Positions 7,347 to 16,908 are shown, counted from the stretch's first letter. The stretch is 64,000 bases of DNA from Verrucomicrobiaceae bacterium (GCA_027486585.1 JAIXOU010000040.1:1-64000), one strand, 5' to 3'. The notes: a model not told the origin generated them from the letters alone. Program-made: numbers and translations.

Positions 7347-8306
7347 ATGAAACACGCCCTCGAATTCGAAAAACCTGTTCTCAAACTCCGCGAAGAAATC
7401 GAAGAAGCCAAAAAGAAGCTCGCCGCTAAACCCAATGATAAGCTGGCCACGCAGATTGCCGAACTGGAAAAGAAAGCGGATGCGCTGATGACCGACATTC
7501 ATTTGAATCTGAATCCATGGCAGCGGGTGCAGATCTCTCGCCACACCAATCGCCCCTTCATGCTGGATTACGTGAAGCATTGCTGTGAAGACTTCATCGA
7601 ACTGCATGGCGACCGCCACATCGGTGACGACCACGCCATGCCTGCCGGTTTTGCTACCTGGGGTGGGAAAAAAGTTGTCGTCATTGGCCATCAAAAAGGC
7701 CGCGACACCAAGGAAAACCTGCTGCGCAACTTCGGCAGCGCCCACCCTGAAGGCTACCGCAAGGCGCTGCGCCTGATGCGCCTGGCTGAGAAATTCAGCC
7801 TGCCCATCGTGACGCTGATTGACACGCCTGGAGCCTTCCCAGGCATCGGCGCAGAAGAGCGTAACATCGCTGAAGCCATCGCCTTTAACCTGCGTGAAAT
7901 GATGACCCTGCGCACCCCTGTCGTGGCAGTCGTCATTGGCGAAGGCGGATCCGGTGGTGCCCTTGGCATTGGCATTGCCGACCGCGTGCTCATGATGGAA
8001 AATGCCTACTACAGCGTCATCAGTCCTGAAGGCTGTGCTGCCATTCTTTGGAAGCACCGCGAGCACGCCCCAGAAGCCGCCGCCGCTCTGAAACTCAGCG
8101 CCCAGGATTTGTCCAAGCTCGGCATCATCGACGGCATCGTCCCCGAGCCCCTCGGCGGTGCTCATAACGACCACGAGACAGCTGCAGCCTCCCTCAAAGA
8201 CGCCGTGGTCGCGGCCATCACCGAGCTTGAAAAACTCCCCACCGCCGAACTCCTGGAGCAGCGCTACCAGAAATTCCGCGCCCTCGGTAAGTTCACGGAA
8301 AACTAA
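7347..8306 (+). CDS. accA: acetyl-CoA carboxylase carboxyltransferase subunit alpha
   Basis: At 319 residues this matches the usual AccA length. The N-terminal helical part (FEKPVLKLREEIEEAKKKLA) and the crotonase-fold core are typical, with PGAFPGIGAEERNIAEAIA and the oxyanion segment GEGGSGGALGIGIADRVLMME. With AccD it transfers the carboxyl group from biotin on AccB to acetyl-CoA, giving malonyl-CoA for fatty-acid synthesis in the cytoplasm. The partner accD gene is not in this window. The start follows the LysM gene closely, so they may be co-transcribed. Confidence 0.97.
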   Translation: MKHALEFEKPVLKLREEIEEAKKKLAAKPNDKLATQIAELEKKADALMTDIHLNLNPWQRVQISRHTNRPFMLDYVKHCCEDFIELHGDRHIGDDHAMPAGFATWGGKKVVVIGHQKGRDTKENLLRNFGSAHPEGYRKALRLMRLAEKFSLPIVTLIDTPGAFPGIGAEERNIAEAIAFNLREMMTLRTPVVAVVIGEGGSGGALGIGIADRVLMMENAYYSVISPEGCAAILWKHREHAPEAAAALKLSAQDLSKLGIIDGIVPEPLGGAHNDHETAAASLKDAVVAAITELEKLPTAELLEQRYQKFRALGKFTEN

Positions 8307-8481
8307 AAAAGGCTTGGCAAAGCATGCAGGCAGGTTGGCGATTCCTTGAAAACTCGCCAACAGGTTCTGTTCTCAGCCTCAACACGCATTCCCTGCTGTC
8401 CCGAGGTTGACACCCCCGCTGACAGGTCCATTCTCGCATCCGCCACGGCTGCTGCCTCGTTCCATCTCTTTCATCCCCCTC

Positions 8482-9039
8482 ATGCATTCCTCCATTGAAC
8501 TCAAACGCGAAGTCGAAGCCGTCCAGATCCCTAGTGGCGACGCCATCAAGCTGCCCCTTGGCCTGAAGGTGATCATCACCCAATCCCTCGGCGGCACCTA
8601 CACCGTGGCGACCGACTTTGGCCTGGCCCGCATCAGCACGAAGGATGTGGACGCCCTCGGCATCGATCCTGAAGCCCACAAAAAAGAGCAGGAATCCGAA
8701 TCTTCCAACATCCCTGAAGACGCCAGCGACTTGGAAGCCCAAGTTTGGAACCAGCTCAAGAACGTCTATGACCCTGAGATCCCCGTCAATATCGTCGATC
8801 TTGGCCTTGTCTATGATTGCCAGGTCGTGCAGACCGATGAGGGCAAAAGCCGCGCTGTCGTGAAGATGACCCTTACCGCCCCAGGTTGCGGCATGGGCCC
8901 CACCATCGCTGCCGACGCCCAGAGCCGCATCATGACCATCGAAGACATGGACGACGCCGCTGTCGAGCTCGTCTGGGAACCCGCCTGGAATCAGGGCATG
9001 ATCTCCGTCGAAGGAAAAATGAAGCTCGGCATGATTTAA
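8482..9039 (+). CDS. sufT: SufT-like Fe-S cluster assembly protein (MIP18/DUF59)
   Basis: ATG 8482 is chosen because the family begins with a short strand (IELKREVEAVQIPSG); an upstream in-frame ATG at 8407 adds a low-complexity leader. The protein of 185 residues has the SufT-specific N-terminal barrel (LPLGLKVIITQSLGGTYTV) followed by the MIP18/DUF59 domain (VWNQLKNVYDPEIPVNIVDLGLVYD) and the conserved TAPGCGMG cysteine motif. SufT proteins help mature Fe-S proteins when demand is high. No suf operon is adjacent here. Eight bases separate it from the zinc-ribbon gene, so these two are likely one operon. Confidence 0.88.
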   Translation: MHSSIELKREVEAVQIPSGDAIKLPLGLKVIITQSLGGTYTVATDFGLARISTKDVDALGIDPEAHKKEQESESSNIPEDASDLEAQVWNQLKNVYDPEIPVNIVDLGLVYDCQVVQTDEGKSRAVVKMTLTAPGCGMGPTIAADAQSRIMTIEDMDDAAVELVWEPAWNQGMISVEGKMKLGMI

Positions 9040-9046
9040 ATCCGCC

Positions 9047-9349
9047 ATGTCCGCTTTCAAGCCGCCCGGTCAATGCCCTGCTTGTGGCGAGTGGGTGCCG
9101 CGTGGGGCTGTGGCCTGTGACGATTGCGGAGCCTGTCACAAATCCGGCTGGAAGTCCGATGCGCATGCCTATGACGGCCTCGACCTGCCCGACGAAGACT
9201 TTGATTACAACGACTTCATCCAGCGCGAGTTTGGCCAAAGCGAAGGCAACGGCCCTAGAATCGGCCTGACCAAAGAACAGTTCTGGCGCCTCGTTGCCGC
9301 CATCCTGCTCGCCGTCATGATCCTCGGCTACTTCATTTCAGCGCGGTGA
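9047..9349 (+). CDS. small zinc-ribbon protein with C-terminal membrane helix
   Basis: A 100-residue protein with two Cys pairs near the N-terminus (CPAC ... CDDCGAC), consistent with a zinc ribbon, then an acidic linker (DLPDEDFDYNDF) and a C-terminal membrane helix (about residues 81-97). The tail-anchored layout places the ribbon in the cytoplasm. It is translated from the same transcript as sufT by its spacing. Its function is not known to me. Confidence 0.75.
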   Translation: MSAFKPPGQCPACGEWVPRGAVACDDCGACHKSGWKSDAHAYDGLDLPDEDFDYNDFIQREFGQSEGNGPRIGLTKEQFWRLVAAILLAVMILGYFISAR

Positions 9350-9379
9350 GCCTTCAACTGTAACGAGGTTGCACCAGAT

Positions 9380-9414
9380 CTATCAGGTGTCATCGATACA
9401 GACGCACCTGATAG
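9380..9414. other. 10-bp inverted repeat between converging genes
   Basis: CTATCAGGTG and CACCTGATAG are perfect complements with a 15-base loop, 30 bases after the stop of the zinc-ribbon gene. It could end transcription or stabilise the mRNA, but no T-run follows. Confidence 0.5.
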
Positions 9415-9429
9415 CGAAAATTGACTCAA

Positions 9430-9594
9430 CCTAAAAACAGGAATGGCTGACCGCCGATTTGCATCCGTCATTGATTCCACAAGGCTTTTCGCCTCTCGGG
9501 CGGTGTCATCCAAGACACAGCCGATTCGAGTCGAAGAACCCTTGTGAAACCAAGCCCTGGCGCAACTCAACGATCTTCCATTCCTGTTTCTAGG
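9430..9594 (+). repeat. family A MITE-like element, copy 2
   Basis: This 165-bp copy has ends CCTAAAAACAGGAATGG and CCATTCCTGTTTCTAGG, which match each other but differ from the ends of the other copies at the variable positions. It fills the space between converging genes, 15 bp from the stop of the heme-binding gene. On the minus strand it holds an ORF whose sequence recurs in every copy; this follows from the repeat and is not evidence of a gene. Confidence 0.8.
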
Positions 9595-9609
9595 CTCAAG
9601 CGACTCGGC

Positions 9610-12600
9610 TCACTTCAAGGTCTGAAGGTAAGCCACGAGATCGGCCAAGCCCTGAGGTCCAATCGCTGCGGCGAGGCCGGGAGGCATGAGGGAGTCTTTG
9701 AGTTCCTCTTTCTTGACGATGCTGGACTTTTTGATCAGCATGGAGGCTCCGCCATTGATGCGCAGAGTCAGTTCCTCCGTGGTTTCGCTGATCACATAGC
9801 CCATGGCAGTCTGGCCTTCTTTCGTGGTGACACTGAGGCCACCGAAGCTGTGCTCGACGGCAGCGCTGGGATACAGCACGGCGGTGAAGAGACCGTCTTG
9901 GCTGAGTTTGTTGCCGATTTGGCTGAGGTCGGGGCCGAAGTTGATGAACTGGCCTTTGACCTGATGGCAGGCCACGCAACCGGCCTGCATGAACATCTGC
10001 TGCCCCTTGGCGGCATCGCCTTTGAGTTTCATGAGGTCGGCGAGCGGTGGGAATTTCTCGGCACCGAGCAGGGCGGGCAGCGGGAGTTCGGTGGCGGCTT
10101 GATTGCGCAGTCCGGCATCGGTGCTGCGGCTGAGAGCCAGCGCGGCGGTGGTCTTGGCGCTGTCAGGCAGTTTTTTCTCGCTCTGCCATTTCAGGAGGGC
10201 GCGTCCGCCTTGGCTGCTTAGAGCAAGCGCCTCGACGATGCTGCGGCGCACGTCATCGCGCTTCTCCGGCCAGAAGGCCTGATTCAACACGGCCACGCTG
10301 GGCCGGTCGCTGACCTTGCCGAGAGCGGCAACGAGTTTTTTCGCCGAAGCGGCATCTGCCATCGTGAGGAAGGCCACTGTCTTGCCGGTGTTCGCGGCGA
10401 GAATGCGTGCAGCATTGATGGATTCGCCCGCATCGGGATGCGCGGTGATGTAATCGACGAGTTCCTGCTCGAACCCGGTCAAATTGAGCCGCTGCACGAG
10501 GTCGATGAACTCCGGTTTGCCGATGACAGGCTTCAGCAGCGCATCCAGCCGCGCCTTGGCTGCCGGATTGGAGGCGATGGTATTGCGGTCGAGCAACGCG
10601 GTGGAGGCGAGGGCCGTTTCGGCGTCGGCATTGAGGAAGATGGTCAAAGCGGCGGCGGAGACTTCGGCGGGGTGTTTGTAGGAGAGAAGTTGGAGGGAGC
10701 GGAGAAGGCGAGGAGCCCTTGATGAGTAAAAGTCACGTCTCTCTTTGTTATTGCTGACCAACATCTCACCAAGAACTTCTGGAACAACAGAGGATCTTCC
10801 ACGCCACACCAAATCTGATTGCGCAATAGCTGCGTCCTCAGACGGAGCGACCATCGGGAGTGACGCGATGCCTTTTCGTCGTGCATCCCAAGACAAATCA
10901 GCTGCTATTCCAAAAGCCTCGACTTGCCAACGATCCAGAGAGGAAATGTTATGCGTCATGATCGCCCACAGCTGGCTAGCTTCATCACTTTGATCAAACC
11001 GCAGCGCTATCGCCGCCTCTCGGCGAACGGCAGGCGATTCGTCAGTGACGATTTTGGCGATCACCCCACGCAGCTTCTCCTGTTGCTTCTGCTCCCAGAG
11101 TTGACGAGCCACTCGGATGGCTGTGATGCGGATGTTGGGATCGTTGTCGGTGAGGGCGGAGGTCAGGAGACGCTCGAAAGCTCCAGAGGACTGGAGCACT
11201 CCAGGACGCTTCGCGCCTTCGGGAGCGTTCGAGCTTCGCGGCAGCGTTTTGGAGTGCGCCGGGCCTCCGGCGCTTTCGTCGGCTGACAGACTCGCGAGCA
11301 ACCACAACACTCTCGCCCGATGCTGTGGGCTCGATTTGGCATCGGCAAAGAGCTTCGTGAGAGCTTCGCGACCATCCAGCTTCTTCAACGCCTCCCAAGC
11401 GAGATACCGCGCTTCTTCATTCGGTGATTTCAGCGCTGCCACGGCACCTTCGACGGTGTCCAACTTGAAACTTGGAACCTGAAACTTCTCCGCCGCCTTT
11501 GTCGTCACGCGAAACAATCTTCCCCGCGTCACATCACCCATGCCGTGACCTCCGACGCCGGGGTCATACCAATCGGCGACGATTAAGCTGCCATCGGGGG
11601 CGACGGCGACATCGCTGGGGCGGAACCAGCGGTTCTTGGTGCCTTCGAGGATGTTGACGATCTCGGCTTTGTAGCCAGCTCCGTCGGGCTGGGTGATGTA
11701 GCCGCGGACGACGTTCGGTCCGGCGTCGCAGTGAATCGGCTGGCCGTGGAAGATGCTGGGCAGAAGATCGCCTTCATAAACCTGCATGCCGGTGGGGCTG
11801 CCTGCGCCGGTGAGAAGCATGTTCGGGACGACGCCAGGATCGTTTTGATGCCAGTGGCGCTGCGGGATCTCGCTTTCCCAGCCGATGCGCGGTGTCTGCC
11901 AGCCTGCGCCGGTCATTTCGTCGGAGTAGCCGTAGTTGCCGAACTCCATGACGTAGTTGATGCGCACGCCTTTGTTGCCGTCGTCGTCGTTGTCGCTCTG
12001 CCACATCGTGCCGAAGCTATCGACGGCGACTTCCCAGTTGTTGCGGAAGTTCCAGGCGAGCACCTCGACGTTGCTGCCATCCAGCTCGCAGCGGAAGACC
12101 ATGCCTTGCTGATACGGGCGGTTGTTCTGATTGGTGCACTTCACGCCGTGGATGTCGGTGATGAGGTTGCCATTTTTGTCGCAGAGCTGCTTGCCGGCAT
12201 TGCCGAAATTGAAGTAGAGGCGGCCATCGGGGCCGAAGTGGAAGGCGTGAATGCCGTGGTCGTGCTGGGCACCGCCGATCTTCGTGAACATGAGCTCTTT
12301 GCGGTCGGCTTTGTCGTCGCCGTTGTCGTCGATGAGCCAGAAAACGTCGTCGCCGCAGGAAATGAGCGCTTTGTTGCCGAGCACGCAGATACCGTGGGCG
12401 CTGTCCACATCGCGGCCCTGGTGGAAGACGGTGGATTTGTCGGCCTTCGCGTCGCCATCGCTGTCTTCGAGGATGAGGATGCGATCGCCCTCGGCGCGTT
12501 CGCCGTTGTGCTTGCGGTAGTTCACGACCTCGCACACCCACACACGACCGCGATGGTCGATGTCGATGCTGGAGGGCGAAAGCATCATCGGTTCGCTGGC

Positions 12601-13158
12601 GAAGAGCTGCACGACGCACTCGGGATGCACCTCGAGCTGCTCGGTGGCGGCTTCCGGCTCATGCGCAGCCGTGTTGTTGTCGCTGGCGGTGATGGGACCT
12701 GGATTCTCGGTGTAAACGGCGAAGGTGACGCTGGTGCTGCCCTGCCTCGTGCCACCTTCATCGAGAGCGCCGCGTGCTTTGAAGCGCTTCGTGCCCGCAG
12801 GCAGGTTGAAGGCGATGACGCTGTTCGCATGCGTGCCGAGGCCGTATTCGATGGTCTTGCCTGCGCTGCGCAGTTCCTGGCCGCTGCAGTTGGCATTGAC
12901 GCGCACACTGCCAAAGCCGCTCAGAGCAGACTTCCATTCGACCTCAGTGAGTTTCTTCTCGCTGACATCAGCGAGGATGAGCCGCGGCTCGGCCCAGTCC
13001 GCCCAATCGGCGGTGAAGCCGTTGCCACCGTCGGTGACGACGAGAAAGAGTTCTTTGGCACCCTTGAGATCGACGTCGATGTCCGGCGAGCGGAAAAGCG
13101 GCTTCGGCGCAGCGAGGAGAAACGTCGGGAGAAGGAGGACGAGCAGGATGAATTTCAT
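9610..13158 (-). CDS. PVC-type heme-binding CxxCH membrane-bound dehydrogenase
   Basis: ATG 13158 is preferred since it starts a clean signal peptide (KFILLVLLLPTFLLA); ATGs slightly upstream add residues before it. The 1182-residue protein has an N-terminal carbohydrate-binding-like (NPCBM-type) domain, a beta-propeller dehydrogenase-like domain of the TIGR02604 type (from about 195: HPECVVQLFASEPMMLSPSSI), a long HEAT-like helical region, and a C-terminal heme domain with CVACH near residue 1058 and the MPPGLA methionine motif. It is expected in the periplasm and may oxidise sugars or handle glycans, but the substrate is unknown. A palindromic repeat is inserted in frame in the HEAT region (11174-11277). 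Confidence 0.88.
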   Translation of the reverse strand: MKFILLVLLLPTFLLAAPKPLFRSPDIDVDLKGAKELFLVVTDGGNGFTADWADWAEPRLILADVSEKKLTEVEWKSALSGFGSVRVNANCSGQELRSAGKTIEYGLGTHANSVIAFNLPAGTKRFKARGALDEGGTRQGSTSVTFAVYTENPGPITASDNNTAAHEPEAATEQLEVHPECVVQLFASEPMMLSPSSIDIDHRGRVWVCEVVNYRKHNGERAEGDRILILEDSDGDAKADKSTVFHQGRDVDSAHGICVLGNKALISCGDDVFWLIDDNGDDKADRKELMFTKIGGAQHDHGIHAFHFGPDGRLYFNFGNAGKQLCDKNGNLITDIHGVKCTNQNNRPYQQGMVFRCELDGSNVEVLAWNFRNNWEVAVDSFGTMWQSDNDDDGNKGVRINYVMEFGNYGYSDEMTGAGWQTPRIGWESEIPQRHWHQNDPGVVPNMLLTGAGSPTGMQVYEGDLLPSIFHGQPIHCDAGPNVVRGYITQPDGAGYKAEIVNILEGTKNRWFRPSDVAVAPDGSLIVADWYDPGVGGHGMGDVTRGRLFRVTTKAAEKFQVPSFKLDTVEGAVAALKSPNEEARYLAWEALKKLDGREALTKLFADAKSSPQHRARVLWLLASLSADESAGGPAHSKTLPRSSNAPEGAKRPGVLQSSGAFERLLTSALTDNDPNIRITAIRVARQLWEQKQQEKLRGVIAKIVTDESPAVRREAAIALRFDQSDEASQLWAIMTHNISSLDRWQVEAFGIAADLSWDARRKGIASLPMVAPSEDAAIAQSDLVWRGRSSVVPEVLGEMLVSNNKERRDFYSSRAPRLLRSLQLLSYKHPAEVSAAALTIFLNADAETALASTALLDRNTIASNPAAKARLDALLKPVIGKPEFIDLVQRLNLTGFEQELVDYITAHPDAGESINAARILAANTGKTVAFLTMADAASAKKLVAALGKVSDRPSVAVLNQAFWPEKRDDVRRSIVEALALSSQGGRALLKWQSEKKLPDSAKTTAALALSRSTDAGLRNQAATELPLPALLGAEKFPPLADLMKLKGDAAKGQQMFMQAGCVACHQVKGQFINFGPDLSQIGNKLSQDGLFTAVLYPSAAVEHSFGGLSVTTKEGQTAMGYVISETTEELTLRINGGASMLIKKSSIVKKEELKDSLMPPGLAAAIGPQGLADLVAYLQTLK
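11174..11277 (-). repeat. palindromic element inserted in frame within a gene
   Basis: The 37-bp arms at 11174-11210 and 11241-11277 are imperfect inverted repeats (both read CGAAAGC inward, with CACTCC and ACGCT matched further in). The element encodes about 35 residues (ESAGGPAHSKTL ... GVLQSSGAF) that interrupt a HEAT-like helix pair; the sequence on either side (VLWLLASL / LLTSALTDNDPNIR) would join smoothly without it. This resembles the in-frame palindromic elements known from Rickettsia, though no sequence relation to them is claimed. Confidence 0.7.
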
Positions 13159-13265
13159 GCAGAGTGCAAACATACGAACAGGTAGCGTGAAAGTGATCAA
13201 GCCTGATTTAGTCTTCATTCATGTCTTGATCGTGAAGGCTGTGCCCTCTACCATCGCGGTCACTT

Positions 13266-15329
13266 ATGCCAAAAGTATTCCAAATTCTCCTCTGGATCGC
13301 CATCTCAGCCATCGGCGCGGGTTCGGTCGCCTTCTCCGCCTTTCACAAGGGGGAAACGATTAACGCCCTGTGGCTTGTGGTGGCTGGATTATGCTCCTTT
13401 GCCGTGGCGTATCGGTTTTACAGCAAATGGCTGATGACGAAGGTGCTGGTGCTGGATGCTCAGCGCGCCACGCCTGCTCACACGAAAGAGGATGGCAAGG
13501 ACTTCGTGCCAACCAACAAATGGGTGGTCTTTGGTCATCACTTCGCCGCGATTGCCGGACCTGGACCTCTCGTCGGACCCGTGCTTGCCGCCCAGTTTGG
13601 TTATTTGCCGGGGATGCTTTGGATTCTCATCGGCGCGACCCTCGGTGGCGGTGTGCATGATGCGATCGTGATGTTTGCCAGCATCCGCCGTGGTGGAAAA
13701 TCCGTCGGCCAGATGCTCAAGGAAGAGGTGAATCCCTTTGTTGGTTTTGTCGCCATGATCTCCGTGCTGGCGATTATGACAATCCTGCTTGCCGTGCTTG
13801 GTTTAGTCGTGGTGAAGGCGCTGGCAGAAAGCCCTTGGGGACTCTTCACCATCGCGATGACGATCCCTCTGGCTCTGATCATGGGCTTTGGTCATACGAT
13901 CTTTAAAGTCAGCGTGCGTGACATCACGATCTTTGGCATTTTCGGCCTATTGGCAAGCGTCTGGGCTGGCCGATATCTCAAGGATTGGGGCCTGGAATCC
14001 TTCTTCGATTATGAGGGCGAGACCATCGCTTGGTCGATCATGATCTATGGCTTTGCCGCCTCCGTGCTTCCGGTCTGGATGCTGCTGGCTCCTCGGGATT
14101 ATTTGAGCACCTTCATGAAAATCGGCACCGTGGCAGTGCTCGCTGTCGTGGTGATCTGGGTAGCCCCTGATCTGCAAATGCCGAAACTCACGAAATACAT
14201 GGATGGCTCAGGTCTGGTCTTCCTCGGATCTGTGTTTCCCTTTGTGTTTATCACCATCGCTTGTGGTGCCATCTCAGGCTTCCATGCGCTCATTTCCTCA
14301 GGTACCACGCCAAAGTTGCTCGACCGCGAAGACAGCATCCGCAGCATTGCTTACGGAGCCATGGTCACAGAAATGCTTGTGGCGCTGATGGCGCTCGTCG
14401 CCGCCTGTGCCCTGCAACCGGGCGAGTATTTTGCCATCAATGCTGGAGCTGCTAAGATCGTGCAGACAGATCCATCTCAAGCCGCAGCTGTGACAGAGAT
14501 GATTACCACCGCAGGCTTCCCTGTGACTGTGGCTGGCATGGAGAAACTAGCCACTGACATTGGTGAAAAGACCATGTTTGGCCGAGTCGGCGGTGCACCG
14601 ACTTTTGCGGTCGGCATGGCGCAGATGTTTGCGCGGGCCTTTGGTCCCGGCTGGATGGCTTTCTGGTATCACTTTGCCATAATGTTTGAGGCACTCTTCA
14701 TCCTGACGACCATTGATGCAGGCACCCGCGTGGGTCGCTTCATTCTCCAAGACTTCCTCGGTGGCCTCTGGAAGCCGCTAGGAAATACGAGCAGCCTACC
14801 GGCCAATGTCTTTGCCAGCGCGCTGCTCGTCGCAGCTTGGGGTTTCTTCTTGTATCAAGGGGTGGTCGATCCACTCGGCGGCATCAACACGCTTTGGCCG
14901 TTGTTTGGCATCGCCAATCAATTGCTGGCGGTCATCGCTTTCTGCCTCGGGACGACCATCCTCATCAAGATGGGCAAGGCACGCTACCTCGCAGTGACAT
15001 TGGCCCCATTGGCACTGCTGATGACGGCGACCTTCAGTGCAGGTTACATCAAGCTCTTCGATGCGAACCCGAAGATGGGATTCATCTCTGGAGCCAAATT
15101 TTATGCAGATAAAATCGCCGCGGGTGGCAGCGACAAGGAACTCAAAGAATGGGCGGCTCAACAATTCAACTTCACGGTGGATACCGTCGTCACCGCTTTC
15201 TTCCTGCTGGCCGTCGCCGTCATCTTCCTTGGTTGTTTGCGTGAGTGGATCAAGCTGCTGAGTGGCTCTAAAAAAGCCGTGCTCAACGAAGATCCCTATG
15301 TGGCACTGGGCAACGAGACGCCCGTCTAA
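13266..15329 (+). CDS. cstA: carbon starvation protein A, peptide transporter
   Basis: This 687-residue polytopic membrane protein matches CstA in length and sequence. It carries the conserved NKWVVFGHHFAAIAGPGPLVGPVLAAQFGYLPG segment near residues 80-110 (cited here as key motifs GHHFAAIAGPGP and GPVLAAQFG), VHDAIVMFASIRRGGKS, CGAISGFHALISSGTTPK, and an ending typical of the family. CstA proteins import peptides or pyruvate when carbon is limiting. The start at 13266 leaves 107 bp to the divergent heme-binding gene, so both promoters must lie there. No regulatory site was identified. Confidence 0.95.
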   Translation: MPKVFQILLWIAISAIGAGSVAFSAFHKGETINALWLVVAGLCSFAVAYRFYSKWLMTKVLVLDAQRATPAHTKEDGKDFVPTNKWVVFGHHFAAIAGPGPLVGPVLAAQFGYLPGMLWILIGATLGGGVHDAIVMFASIRRGGKSVGQMLKEEVNPFVGFVAMISVLAIMTILLAVLGLVVVKALAESPWGLFTIAMTIPLALIMGFGHTIFKVSVRDITIFGIFGLLASVWAGRYLKDWGLESFFDYEGETIAWSIMIYGFAASVLPVWMLLAPRDYLSTFMKIGTVAVLAVVVIWVAPDLQMPKLTKYMDGSGLVFLGSVFPFVFITIACGAISGFHALISSGTTPKLLDREDSIRSIAYGAMVTEMLVALMALVAACALQPGEYFAINAGAAKIVQTDPSQAAAVTEMITTAGFPVTVAGMEKLATDIGEKTMFGRVGGAPTFAVGMAQMFARAFGPGWMAFWYHFAIMFEALFILTTIDAGTRVGRFILQDFLGGLWKPLGNTSSLPANVFASALLVAAWGFFLYQGVVDPLGGINTLWPLFGIANQLLAVIAFCLGTTILIKMGKARYLAVTLAPLALLMTATFSAGYIKLFDANPKMGFISGAKFYADKIAAGGSDKELKEWAAQQFNFTVDTVVTAFFLLAVAVIFLGCLREWIKLLSGSKKAVLNEDPYVALGNETPV

Positions 15330-15369
15330 GTCGGTGCCCACCCTCCAAAGAACCGTGTAACTGCACGCC

Positions 15370-15999
15370 ATGCACTGCCTGTCCTGCCGTCAAACCCTGA
15401 CTGAGACAGAGGCTATGTGCGGGCATTGCCAATTCTCGCTCGGGGCACTTAGCGCAAAAATGGGCATCGCACCGCAGCTCACCCCGCCGATTGCGGATCT
15501 GGCCGAAATGCTGACACGCAAAGAAAAGCAGGCACTTGCGAAAGAGATCGATCAATTAGAACAGCGCTTTCCTGACATCGTCGGCATCACGGTCTTTGCC
15601 AGCATCCCAGAAACGGTGACGCCTGAACTCTATGCCTTTTGGCTGTTTAATCGGGCCAGTCTTTTCAGCTCTGTGGAGCAGGGCGGAAACAATCACGGCG
15701 TGCTTTTATTGATCGATGCCGACAGAGCCCATGCCACCGCCATGATCGGTTATGGACTGGAACCTCTCATCTCTCAGCAGACATTAGAGATCTGCCTAAT
15801 CGGAGCCTCGCATCACCTCAAAAAAGGCAAACGAGCTGAGGCTGCGGCTGCTTTCTTTCGCGAATTCCCCCGGCAGCTTTTGCAGTTGTCTTCGACTTGG
15901 CCGCAAACCTTTGGTTACACCGAGACCACGCCTTGGTATGACTCCTCCACTGGCGAGCTTGTGCAAACGGTGCACCAACAAGATGGCGACCTCTATTAA
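15370..15999 (+). CDS. TPM-domain protein with N-terminal zinc ribbon
   Basis: A 209-residue protein that begins with a CLSC...CGHC zinc ribbon (residues 3-20) and continues into a TPM domain of the YgcG/Psb32 type (about 40-150: LTRKEKQALAKEIDQLEQRFPDIVG..., GVLLLIDADRAHATAMIGYGLE). Most TPM proteins are exported and membrane-anchored; this one has neither signal nor helix and is probably cytoplasmic. It follows cstA by 40 bp and precedes the amidase-like gene by 12 bp, so the three may share a transcript. Its function is unknown. Confidence 0.75.
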   Translation: MHCLSCRQTLTETEAMCGHCQFSLGALSAKMGIAPQLTPPIADLAEMLTRKEKQALAKEIDQLEQRFPDIVGITVFASIPETVTPELYAFWLFNRASLFSSVEQGGNNHGVLLLIDADRAHATAMIGYGLEPLISQQTLEICLIGASHHLKKGKRAEAAAAFFREFPRQLLQLSSTWPQTFGYTETTPWYDSSTGELVQTVHQQDGDLY

Positions 16000-16011
16000 A
16001 ACGAAACGCTG

Positions 16012-16890
16012 ATGCTCACTCGACGTCGATTCCTTCTCGCTGCATCATGCAGTGCGTTTCCAGCCTTGGCTGGTGAGCATCTGCCGCAGACGGCTGCCTT
16101 CATCGGCAAAAAGAAATTTGACCTCATCGTGGCGAGAGCCAGCAACGAAAAGTGGTCACAACTTGCCCTAGCAGACCGCATCACCCGCGCCGCACTGGCC
16201 ATGCAAGGAACAGCGTATGTCGGCTTTACTCTGGAGATCGATGACCACATCGAATCACCTTCCGTGAATTTTAATGGGTTGGACTGCTGGACGTTCTTTG
16301 AAACCGCTCTCGGGATAGCCCGAATGCTTAGACAAGCCAAGGCGAGCTACACGCCAAGTGATCTGCTGCGGGAGATCGAGTGGACCCGCTATCGTGGTGG
16401 TCAATGTCACGGCAACTACCTGGATCGCATCCATTACCTGGAAGAATGGTTCCGCGATAATGACCGCCGTGGCAATGTGAAGGACATCACGAAGTCCCTG
16501 GCCAGCACCGTGCCGCTGGAAGACCGGAAGATCGATGAAATGACCATGCTGTGGAAAAGCTATCGCTACCTCAAGAACAATCCGTCTTTACGCCCAGGCA
16601 TGGCCCAGATGGAGGCTGAACTCCAGACACATCCCTTTCGCTACATCCCCAAGGCAACCGTCGCGGGGATCGAATCGAAGATCCAGAGCGGCGACATCAT
16701 CGGCATCGTGACTCACAAGCCGCATGTCTATTGCAGTCATGTCGGCTTGGCCCTGCGCAGCCAGGATGGCGTCTGCCATTTCATGCATGCCTCTGCCACT
16801 AAGAAACGGGTCATCATTGATGCCAGCATCTCTGACTATCTCCACTCCATCAAAAGCCACGCAGGAATCGTTGTGGCGCGGCCTCAGTAA
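16012..16890 (+). CDS. DUF1460 N-acetylmuramoyl-L-alanine amidase-like protein
   Basis: The 292-residue protein starts with a twin-arginine-like signal (TRRRFLLAASCSAFPALA), so it is likely exported. The body matches DUF1460, an NlpC/P60-like fold: the candidate nucleophile Cys lies in NGLDCWTFFET, TPSDLLREIEWTRYRGG follows, and a later histidine lies in HKPHVYCSHVGLAL. Characterised members cleave between N-acetylmuramic acid and L-alanine in peptidoglycan. It probably works in cell-wall turnover in the periplasm. It is closely spaced with the genes on either side. Confidence 0.85.
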   Translation: MLTRRRFLLAASCSAFPALAGEHLPQTAAFIGKKKFDLIVARASNEKWSQLALADRITRAALAMQGTAYVGFTLEIDDHIESPSVNFNGLDCWTFFETALGIARMLRQAKASYTPSDLLREIEWTRYRGGQCHGNYLDRIHYLEEWFRDNDRRGNVKDITKSLASTVPLEDRKIDEMTMLWKSYRYLKNNPSLRPGMAQMEAELQTHPFRYIPKATVAGIESKIQSGDIIGIVTHKPHVYCSHVGLALRSQDGVCHFMHASATKKRVIIDASISDYLHSIKSHAGIVVARPQ

Positions 16891-16908
16891 TCGTGCACAC
16901 TAGAGACG

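Noticed and set aside
7323..8360. 345-codon minus-strand ORF
   Set aside because: It is opposite accA, which is unmistakable, and has no recognisable domain.
9328..9570. small ORF (SCARAWFHK...DANRRSAIP) found again at 884-1207 and 23803-24021
   Set aside because: It recurs only because it lies within the family A repeat. The element is better explained by its inverted-repeat structure than by a peptide.
11731..13185. 484-codon plus-strand ORF
   Set aside because: It lies fully opposite the heme-binding gene. Its composition follows from the codon bias of that gene and it resembles no family.
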